DNA from: Leptolyngbyaceae cyanobacterium CSSed165cm_216
GTDB taxonomy: Bacteria; Cyanobacteriota; Cyanobacteriia; Phormidesmidales; Phormidesmidaceae
Direction of reading: 5' to 3'
Length of the DNA: 13,916 nt
Assembly (NCBI GenBank): GCA_007135385.1
Contig: SLIY01000316.1
Coordinates: 1-13,916 of the forward strand
A program made the translations under genes and the position numbers. This document shows positions 7,464 to 12,811 of the stretch, one piece after another; the stretch's first letter is position 1, and each line of letters begins with the position of its first letter. The notes below the pieces were generated by a model. The model made no database searches, was not told the origin of the DNA, and worked only from the letters and a program-made list of their open reading frames with translations.

Positions 7464-8936
7464 ATGCGGGTTTGGACATTAGCCTCCTGGGGGGGATTAC
7501 TGGCCTTAACAGCTTGCAGCGGTAGCGATCAGGCTGGCCCCTTATCGACTCAACCGATTGCTCCAGAGGACCCCGTCTCTACTCCCCTCTCTGCAACAGC
7601 GGCCAGCCGTAACCTCCAGAGCGACACGGCCACTGCCCAGGCGCTAGCCAAGCCTGAAACCCAGCTGAAGCGCCCCCAGGTGACCCGCTCCTCTCGGGCC
7701 AAGACACCAACCCTTTCTGCGCCAACCTCGGCTAGACCAGCAACACCCCCCTCCTCGGCTCAACGGTTGCGGGCCAGGGTCCAACAGATTCGTCAGCAGC
7801 GGACTAATATATCACCTTCCCCACCCTCTAGGGGGAGTCAGCCCTCATTGACAGCGGTTCAACCTGTTCCCCAACCCCCCAGGCCAGACAGTGCGGCGGC
7901 AACGGCTTCCAGTCCTGCACCTAGAACCGTGACTTCACCTCAGCCGGTTGTGACCGCTCTGCCACCCCCCCCTCGCAACCTGGATGGACCGGTGAATGGT
8001 GGAAATCAGCGCTTCACCCAGGCAGAGGTTGATCCCCCGCTTGCCCCTCAAAATCCTACGGCTGCAACGCCAACTCCCCAGGGGCAACCCCAGGAAATCA
8101 GCCTAAACCGTTCTGCTCCGGTACCAGCAGCTCGCCATCAGGGATATAGCGCCAGGACCCATACCCCCCACCCTGTATTGACCCCATCGTCTCCCTCAAC
8201 CGCTGTTACCACCGATGGATCTAGGGAGATTGCTGGCCTACGGCTACACGGCAGCCCCAGTCCCCCCCCGGCCCCAACCGCACCTCCACCGGATGCTGTT
8301 GGGCTGGATGGGCCAGCAGCACCATCAACTAACGGGAGTGACTCAGCCAGTGGGGACCTAGCTGAGTCAGTCACCAGGGAGCCCGCCACCCCGGTCATAG
8401 AGGAGGAGCCCGCCGCGATCGCACCTCCCGCTACCCCTGAGGTACAGGTCCAGACCCCCGATCCAGCCACCGTGCCAGCCTCCTACTCCACTGAAGTTGT
8501 CCCTAGCCTGAACGGGGATCATCCTACGCCCGAGGTTTTGATTTACCAGGGATCACCCCAATTTTCCAATCACTTGCGGTTTGATCTTGGGCGGTTTGAG
8601 GCTGAGGACCTTGATTCTGAGGGCTTTGATCCTGAAGCTAAGACTCGCCCAACCTTCTCTGACACCAAACTGACGCCAACGCCTCAACCGCTGACACGGT
8701 CAAGAGAAACGAGGTCAGGCCACCAAAGCCAAGGTCCGATTCGGGTGACAGCCCAGCAGGCCTGCTTCCCCTCTGCCAACCAACGGCCGACCCGTGACGA
8801 AGCTCCCGTCCCTTTGGCGACTCGAGTCGCTAGGCTGCAGCAAAAGCATCGCCAAGGGGATGCCAACCCGGGGGATCGCTGTGCCACCTTCTCGGTGACC
8901 ACAGACAAGGCCTCTGCCCAGGGGGAAGCCCCCTAA
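7464..8936 (+). CDS. Proline-rich predicted lipoprotein of unknown function
   Basis: I do not recognise the family. The 490-residue product begins with a short lipoprotein-type signal peptide: R2, a hydrophobic stretch, then lipobox LTAC with C18 as the predicted lipidated residue. A membrane-anchored, periplasm-facing protein is therefore likely. Residues of about 20-345 are low complexity, very rich in Pro, Ser, Thr and Ala with few hydrophobic residues, so probably disordered. A more mixed, acidic segment follows (about 357-395, with LRFDLGRFEAEDLDSEGFD). The last 65 residues hold the only other cysteines, C434 (in ACFPSANQ) and C473 (in DRCATFS), which could form a disulfide. The ATG at 7464 is supported by AGAGGAGA at 7448-7455. 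The gene is downstream of a repeat-rich gap and about 100 bases upstream of a hydrolase on the same strand. The stop codon abuts a hairpin (8920-8934). A linker or envelope-structural role is possible but is only inference. Confidence 0.8.
   Translation: MRVWTLASWGGLLALTACSGSDQAGPLSTQPIAPEDPVSTPLSATAASRNLQSDTATAQALAKPETQLKRPQVTRSSRAKTPTLSAPTSARPATPPSSAQRLRARVQQIRQQRTNISPSPPSRGSQPSLTAVQPVPQPPRPDSAAATASSPAPRTVTSPQPVVTALPPPPRNLDGPVNGGNQRFTQAEVDPPLAPQNPTAATPTPQGQPQEISLNRSAPVPAARHQGYSARTHTPHPVLTPSSPSTAVTTDGSREIAGLRLHGSPSPPPAPTAPPPDAVGLDGPAAPSTNGSDSASGDLAESVTREPATPVIEEEPAAIAPPATPEVQVQTPDPATVPASYSTEVVPSLNGDHPTPEVLIYQGSPQFSNHLRFDLGRFEAEDLDSEGFDPEAKTRPTFSDTKLTPTPQPLTRSRETRSGHQSQGPIRVTAQQACFPSANQRPTRDEAPVPLATRVARLQQKHRQGDANPGDRCATFSVTTDKASAQGEAP
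8920..8934 (+). terminator. Short GC-rich hairpin touching the lipoprotein stop codon
   Basis: AGGGGG-AAG-CCCCCT forms a perfect 6-bp stem with a 3-base loop, and its last T is the first base of the TAA stop. No U-tract follows. It may mark the 3' end of the transcript or protect it, but the hydrolase on the same strand begins only about 105 bases later. Confidence 0.3.
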
Positions 8937-9040
8937 ATGGCCTCCCCTGTCGAAAGCTGCTGCCAGACGTTCGCTGTCAGCCGTAATGCACCACTCTCGG
9001 CCAGACAGTAGAATAGCTATTGTTATTTGTTGGGTTACCT

Positions 9041-9847
9041 GTGCAACTTCATTGCCATAGCCAAGGGTCTGGTTCACCGCTGCTGTGCTTACATGGTCAC
9101 CCTGGGTCGGGCCAGACTATGGCGGTCTTTGCCGAAGGACTAGGGGCTAACCATCGCATTCTAGCGCCAGACTTGCGGGGATATGGGGCGAGTCGGGCGC
9201 ATCATCCTTTTCAACTGGAAGATCACCTTGGGGATCTGCTGGCTTTGTTGGATCACCAGGGGATCGACCAATGTTGGGTGTTGGGCTGGTCCCTAGGGGG
9301 GATTCTGGCTCTGGAACTAGCCCTCCGCCATCCCGAGCGGGTGCAGGGGCTGATTTTAATCGCCACCGCAGCCCGCCCTGTCAGTGACCACCCCCCTACC
9401 CCCTGGTGGGAGATGGTGAATACGGGGCTGGCGTCACTGCTGAATTTAGCTTTACCGGGGAACCCTTGGGTAATTCGGACGTTGGGATCGCGATCCCTGT
9501 ATCGCTACCTACTTCACCAACACACCCCCCAAGCCTATCAACGGCTAGCCCAGGAGGGCTTCTGGGCCTATGTGAGCACCTCCCGTTATGCTCACCAGGC
9601 GCTCCATCAAGCGATCGCTCGGGGCTATAACCGTTTGCCAGATGTGGGGGCGATCGCGGTGCCCTGCTTGGTCCTCTGTGGGGCCAACGATCGCCACATC
9701 ACCGCCCAGGCAAGCCTGGAAACAGCCGCCCATCTACCCCAGGTAGAAAGCCGGTGCTATCCAGATACGGCTCACCTCCTACCCTGGGAAATTCCTGACA
9801 GAATTACCAACGATATCAGTGGCTGGCTAGCCCGCCAAATATCCTGA
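9041..9847 (+). CDS. Alpha/beta-fold hydrolase
   Basis: This is a serine hydrolase of the alpha/beta-fold superfamily; substrate unknown. With the GTG start at 9041 it is 268 residues, usual for the family. Visible elements in order are the oxyanion-hole loop LHGHPG (residues 17-22), DLRGYGAS, the nucleophile elbow GWSLGG with S84, the acid in CGANDRH (D217), and the catalytic histidine in PDTAHLLPWE (H245), so the triad is complete. A cap region lies between about residues 115 and 190. No signal peptide is seen, so it is probably cytoplasmic. The start is uncertain: GTG at 9041 gives the usual family N terminus (VQLHCHSQGSG), while an in-frame TTG at 9020 would add seven residues; neither has a clear ribosome site. 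TAGAAT at 9009-9014 could be a -10 element, which would favour the GTG. It follows the lipoprotein gene and converges with the DUF1816 gene. HIP1 sites are at 9611 and 9650. Confidence 0.88.
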   Translation: MQLHCHSQGSGSPLLCLHGHPGSGQTMAVFAEGLGANHRILAPDLRGYGASRAHHPFQLEDHLGDLLALLDHQGIDQCWVLGWSLGGILALELALRHPERVQGLILIATAARPVSDHPPTPWWEMVNTGLASLLNLALPGNPWVIRTLGSRSLYRYLLHQHTPQAYQRLAQEGFWAYVSTSRYAHQALHQAIARGYNRLPDVGAIAVPCLVLCGANDRHITAQASLETAAHLPQVESRCYPDTAHLLPWEIPDRITNDISGWLARQIS

Positions 9848-9891
9848 CAAGAGTCGGCTGCTGCCAACTTACAAGTTACCTAAGGTTTAGG

Positions 9892-9916
9892 CTTAGCGCT
9901 GTAACAGCCCGCTAAG
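9892..9916. terminator. Candidate hairpin between convergent hydrolase and DUF1816 genes
   Basis: CTTAGCG (9892-9898) pairs with CGCTAAG (9910-9916), continued inside by CTG (9899-9901) with CAG (9905-9907) around a TAA loop, with two bulged C. The right arm contains the TAG stop of the minus-strand gene (9912-9914). It lies 45 bases after the hydrolase stop. There is no U-tract on either side, so the terminator function is inferred from position. Confidence 0.4.
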
Positions 9917-10202
9917 ATTGCCCCAACACTGGTGTAGAAAAGTCTGCAAATGGACTATCTGCCTCATCGGAAATAGTCAGCTGGTCGGGGGTACTGCAGT
10001 GTAGCAAAACAGCCCGAATATTTTGTGCCCCTTCTTGCTCAAGATCTTCGATGTAACCGCCTTTGAGAACCTCTGCCTCGGTGTCGGTGTCAAACGGACC
10101 AAAATAGTAGGTGCAGGCAGGATGGTTGGTTTTAATTTCAACCCACCAGAACTTCTTACCACCAAACAAATTGCTTAAAAAGCGACCAATCGCAGTTTTC
10201 AT
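9912..10202 (-). CDS. DUF1816 domain-containing protein
   Basis: This is a 96-residue cyanobacterial protein of the DUF1816 family; its molecular function is not known to me. The N-terminal residues are basic and hydrophobic (MKTAIGRFLSNLFGGKK), followed by the family core: FWWVEIKT (18-25), ACTYYFGPFDT (29-39) and GYIEDLEQEGAQ (49-60). The acidic last 20 residues are less likely to be conserved. There is no signal peptide or clear membrane segment. The ATG at 10202 has AGGCAAG about 7 bases upstream. The gene starts 44 bases after the rlmB stop on the same strand and is probably the last gene of the STAS-mrnC-rlmB unit, which hints at, but does not prove, a link with RNA metabolism. Cotranscription with rlmB is inferred from spacing only. 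Confidence 0.85.
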   Translation of the reverse strand: MKTAIGRFLSNLFGGKKFWWVEIKTNHPACTYYFGPFDTDTEAEVLKGGYIEDLEQEGAQNIRAVLLHCSTPDQLTISDEADSPFADFSTPVLGQS

Positions 10203-10246
10203 AGTGCTTGCCTATCTAAATCTCGCTTATCTAATCTAGCTGCGCA

Positions 10247-11422
10247 TTAACTGAGTGATTCAAGCTCGGACTGGTTCAGGGGTAGCGCTGGCCCTTGTTT
10301 GTTTATACTGTTTTGCTTTTGGTTTTGCAAAGAGGAAATTTGTTGTTGCGCCACCCATTGATGACGATAGATCTCATAGAGTGCCATGCCTGTAGCCACC
10401 GATGCATTTAGGCTAGGAACTGCTCCTTTCAGCGGAATTGAGATCAGTTGGTCACAGCTCTGCTGCACTGTCAGGCTGAGCCCCGAGCCCTCGGCACCCA
10501 CTACAATCACGGTCGGGCGATCGAAGTGGGTGCGATGGACGGGTTGGCTCCCTGTTGCTGACAAGCCGTAAATCCAAAATCCCTTCTCTTTCAAGCTTTC
10601 CAAGGCCCGTTTTAGGTTGACCACCCGGGATACCGAAAAGTGCTCTAGGGCTCCAGCGGCCACCTTCGCTACGGTGGATGTAATCCCCACAGCGCGTCGT
10701 TGGGGGATCACAATACCCTGGGCCCCCAGCGCTTCAGCGGTGCGAATAATCGCCCCCAGGTTATGGGGATCGGTAATCCCATCGGCGGCGAGAATCACCG
10801 GTAGACGAGCTGATGCCAGGGCTTGCTCAATCAGGACATCGATATCTAAATAGTCGTGGGAAGCGGCTTGGGCCGCAATGCCCTGATGGTTTGCCCCAGC
10901 CGTCACTTGATTCAACCGCTGGGTATCGACTTCATCGATCACAGCCCCACTGGCCTTGGCTTCGTCAATCAACGACAAGAAACGGGGATCATAGCGAATC
11001 CGAGCATTCACCCAAACCCGGTTGAGGGGGCGGTGATTTTGCAGGGCGGCTTCTACCGCATGGCGACCATAAATCAGGTCGCTATCCTCTTGGGTCTGGC
11101 TGTCAGGGTGAGGCCCAGCCTGCTGTGCCTTAATTACCGGTTTGGGCGCTGCTGAGGGGCCGCCTCGGCTCTGGCGGTCATAGTTGGGCTTGCCGCTGCT
11201 GTGGCGTTTGTGGCTACCATAGCGGGATTTGCCGCCCCCCCTGTAGGGAGAGGGTTGCCCATCGTGGCGCGGGGTGTCCCCATCGTGGCGAGATTTGCCA
11301 CCTTTAGAGGTAGACCGCTTGCTGTCATAACGAGGTTTTTCGCCTTTGTAGCCCCCCGCCGATTTGCGGGGGGGAGGAGGTGATGATCCTTGGGGTCTAC
11401 GGGAGGGTTTTTCGGGTGGCAT
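10247..11422 (-). CDS. rlmB: 23S rRNA (guanosine-2'-O-)-methyltransferase RlmB (SpoU/TrmH family)
   Basis: This SPOUT-class enzyme transfers a methyl group from S-adenosylmethionine to the 2'-O of a conserved 23S rRNA guanosine (G2251 in E. coli). From the ATG at 11422 it is 391 residues. The substrate-binding domain begins at DLIYGRHAVEAAL (about residue 115). The three SpoU motifs are complete: motif 1, DGITDPHNLGAIIRTAE (214-230, with N221 and R227); motif 2, VVGAEGSGL (307-315, E311); motif 3, IPLKGAVPSLNASVATG (329-345, N339), which forms the knot. The first 110 residues or so are an unusual basic, Gly/Ser/Pro/His-rich extension, probably disordered and RNA-binding. The last 35 residues are Gln/Asn/Ser-rich and also extra. 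A GTG at 11428 would add two residues; AGG upstream fits the ATG better. It lies 67 bases downstream of mrnC on the same strand, a pairing also seen in Bacillus, and both act on 23S rRNA. Confidence 0.95.
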   Translation of the reverse strand: MPPEKPSRRPQGSSPPPPRKSAGGYKGEKPRYDSKRSTSKGGKSRHDGDTPRHDGQPSPYRGGGKSRYGSHKRHSSGKPNYDRQSRGGPSAAPKPVIKAQQAGPHPDSQTQEDSDLIYGRHAVEAALQNHRPLNRVWVNARIRYDPRFLSLIDEAKASGAVIDEVDTQRLNQVTAGANHQGIAAQAASHDYLDIDVLIEQALASARLPVILAADGITDPHNLGAIIRTAEALGAQGIVIPQRRAVGITSTVAKVAAGALEHFSVSRVVNLKRALESLKEKGFWIYGLSATGSQPVHRTHFDRPTVIVVGAEGSGLSLTVQQSCDQLISIPLKGAVPSLNASVATGMALYEIYRHQWVAQQQISSLQNQKQNSINKQGPALPLNQSELESLS

Positions 11423-11489
11423 GGTCACACCTGACTAAGCGAAGATGGTAGTGCCCAAGGGGCATCTGTATAGCCTAACATTTGTGCTC

Positions 11490-11897
11490 TTAGGACTCTC
11501 CGCCGTCCTTGATCGACGCTGGGGACAGGGTTGGAATTTGGCTCAAGAGATCGGCTAATCGATCTGGATCAGTGAGGTAGAGATAACCCACTAGGGTTTC
11601 AAACCCAGTGGCCTGCTGATAGGTTGGCCCATCAATTCGCCTTGGCCCACGGCCAGATGCATTTCGTCCTCGCCGTAGAATATCTTTTTCGGCAGCGGTC
11701 AGCAGGGGAGTGAGTTGTTCAATGTGAGCCGCTTGTTGTTCAGCCCGCACTAGGCTCACCACTTGACGATGATAGGCCTGAATTCGCTTCGGCGGCGTTA
11801 AAAACAAACCCCGCACATAAAGCTCATAGACGGCATCGCCAAGATAGGCCAAAGCTGTCGGCGACAGCTCCTGCACTTGCTGCGATGTCAAGGCCAT
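11490..11897 (-). CDS. mrnC: Mini-ribonuclease III
   Basis: This is a dimeric RNase III-like endonuclease without the double-stranded-RNA-binding domain; in Bacillus it cleaves the ends of 23S rRNA precursors. The domain begins at LSPTALAYLGDAVYELYVRG. With the ATG at 11897, D21 is the expected catalytic aspartate. The family motif LRRGRN is at 74-79, and E100 in GFETLVGYLYL is the second acidic catalytic residue. The product is 135 residues, against about 143 for the Bacillus enzyme. The start is uncertain: in-frame ATGs also occur at 11915, 11984 and 11996 (up to 168 residues). I chose 11897 because it has AAAGG just upstream, although closer than ideal, and matches the family N terminus. 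The gene lies between the STAS gene and rlmB on the same strand, consistent with a 23S rRNA maturation operon. Confidence 0.92.
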   Translation of the reverse strand: MALTSQQVQELSPTALAYLGDAVYELYVRGLFLTPPKRIQAYHRQVVSLVRAEQQAAHIEQLTPLLTAAEKDILRRGRNASGRGPRRIDGPTYQQATGFETLVGYLYLTDPDRLADLLSQIPTLSPASIKDGGES

Positions 11898-12038
11898 GAT
11901 CCTTTGCTTGTCCATCACCTGGCACTGATGTTGCAGCCAACCGGAGTCGGTCAATACGTGCTGATTGTCAGCGGCACTAGCCATCGCTAACCACATCCTC
12001 GGTGAATGGCTGCTCCAGTCAGTTGGCGATGAATCACC

Positions 12039-12422
12039 TTAGCCACTGCTGCTGTCTTGGTTGCTAAGATGAGCGATCGCATCATCGACTGAAGGCTGTA
12101 GGGACAGAAACTTCTCTAGGCGCACCAGCTTTACAGTCTGAGTCACCCGAGGATTGGTCACAACCTGCACTGTACCGCCATCGGTGGTAGTTTTTTTGAC
12201 CAGCTGTACCAAGGCCCCAAGCCCAGAACTATCGACAAAGTCAATGGCGGCCAGGTCCAGGATAATGTTTTTGGGGCCAGCCTCAATGTACTTGGTCATC
12301 ACCTTGCGGAAGGCCGGTTCTGAAAAGGCATCGAGCAAGCCCGTGAGGCGAAACAATTGATAGGTTCCCCTGACATCGCGGGTGCCTCGCAAACTTACGG
12401 TCAGGGTTAGAGATTCAGCGAT
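12039..12422 (-). CDS. STAS-domain anti-sigma-factor antagonist
   Basis: This is a single-domain STAS protein of the SpoIIAA/RsbV type, a soluble switch that binds a partner kinase or anti-sigma factor when unphosphorylated. The phosphorylation motif DSSGLG is present, with S65 as the expected phosphoserine in this numbering. The helix LVQLVKK and the segment VTQTVKLVRLEKFLSL follow, as in the family. I place the start at an ATC codon (12420-12422), because a strong Shine-Dalgarno GAGGAGG (12429-12435) lies exactly 6 bases upstream and no ATG or GTG exists in the open frame. This gives 127 residues, with the N terminus continuing as a beta-strand (LTLTVSLRG). A conventional caller would use the TTG at 12392 (117 residues), but that has no ribosome site and shortens the first strand. 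A plausible promoter is at 12457-12485. It is the first gene of the unit leading to mrnC. The specific partner is unknown. The gene identity is secure; the exact start is not. Confidence 0.9.
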   Translation of the reverse strand: MAESLTLTVSLRGTRDVRGTYQLFRLTGLLDAFSEPAFRKVMTKYIEAGPKNIILDLAAIDFVDSSGLGALVQLVKKTTTDGGTVQVVTNPRVTQTVKLVRLEKFLSLQPSVDDAIAHLSNQDSSSG

Positions 12423-12435
12423 GGGAAACCTCCTC
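12420..12435 (-). promoter_or_regulatory. Strong ribosome binding site placed before an ATC codon
   Basis: On the minus strand GAGGAGG (12435-12429) is followed by TTTCCC and then ATC (12422-12420), in frame with the STAS protein. This is the best Shine-Dalgarno match in the window at ideal spacing. It decides the start choice discussed for the STAS gene. Confidence 0.6.
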
Positions 12436-12456
12436 GGTGCTCCAATTCGACAGTTA

Positions 12457-12485
12457 AATATAAGTCAGGATAGCGGAGTACGCAA
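12457..12485 (-). promoter_or_regulatory. Candidate sigma-70-type promoter of the STAS-mrnC-rlmB unit
   Basis: On the minus strand a -35-like TTGCGT (12485-12480) is separated by exactly 17 bases from TATATT (12462-12457), which matches TATAAT at five of six positions. Initiation would fall near 12450, leaving a leader of about 28 bases before the ATC. The -35 match is only partial. Confidence 0.45.
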
Positions 12486-12505
12486 GGGGTGGAAATTCCC
12501 CCCTG

Positions 12506-12520
12506 GGTGAACGGCTCACC
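12506..12520. other. Small inverted repeat upstream of the STAS promoter
   Basis: GGTGA (12506-12510) and TCACC (12516-12520) are complementary around five bases. It lies about 20 bases upstream of the candidate -35 element, a place where an operator could sit. The short arms make chance occurrence likely. Confidence 0.2.
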
Positions 12521-12611
12521 ACGCTGGTTGTCCTTTGGTTTGACCCACAACTACGCCTGCTATAGCGCTTTGGGGTGAGCGGCCGGATGCGCTACGGAAC
12601 GCTGTTGTCCC

Positions 12612-12640
12612 TGCCTTGATCCTTCCTTGCCTTGATCCTT
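12612..12640 (+). repeat. 13-bp direct repeat, period 16
   Basis: TGCCTTGATCCTT occurs at 12612-12624 and 12628-12640. It lies in the non-coding gap between carA and the STAS gene. No function is assigned. Confidence 0.7.
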
Positions 12641-12662
12641 TAGAGCATTTTAGCTGGCTATC

Positions 12663-12724
12663 CCCATGACGAGAGTACCAACTAGGGGCAGCGTCTGATT
12701 CAGGGGCATTACTCTCGTCATGGG
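12663..12724. repeat. Perfect 15-bp inverted repeat downstream of carA
   Basis: CCCATGACGAGAGTA (12663-12677) is the exact reverse complement of 12710-12724, with a 32-base spacer that itself contains AGGGGCA twice. It lies about 70 bases beyond the carA stop, on the side carA transcription would run into. It could form a long stem at the 3' end of the carA transcript, be the remnant of a small mobile repeat, or act as a protein-binding site. No U-tract follows on the minus strand. The rest of the 12423-12795 gap shows no supported gene. Confidence 0.7.
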
Positions 12725-12792
12725 CCGCACCACCAGACACTACTGGAAAGCTCTAGGAAACTAGCATATAGCGATTTGGTCTTATTGTGTCG

Positions 12793-12811
12793 TCGTCATT
12801 TTCTTTGACGA
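12793..12811 (-). terminator. Short hairpin containing the carA stop codon
   Basis: TCGTCA (12793-12798) and TGACGA (12806-12811) form a perfect 6-bp stem with a 7-base loop, extendable by wobble pairs. The carA TGA stop is 12798-12796, inside one arm. No U-tract follows, so function is uncertain. Confidence 0.3.

Noticed and set aside
8138..8470. 110-codon minus-strand open frame rich in Gly/Ala/Ser inside the lipoprotein gene
   Set aside because: It is the antisense of a Pro/Ser/Ala-rich coding stretch, which naturally gives long Gly/Ala-rich frames.
8715..9077. 120-codon minus-strand open frame across the lipoprotein-hydrolase junction
   Set aside because: It overlaps the ends of two better-supported genes and has no recognisable domain.
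11898..11996. N-terminal extension of mrnC starting at the ATG at 11996 or 11984
   Set aside because: The extra residues do not resemble the family and the nearest ribosome-site match is badly spaced. The frame is open, so it is not excluded.
12516..12740. 74-codon minus-strand open frame between carA and the STAS gene
   Set aside because: The translation is low in hydrophobic residues, shows no family signature and has no good ribosome site. It runs through the 15-bp inverted repeat and a direct repeat, so it reads as non-coding sequence.
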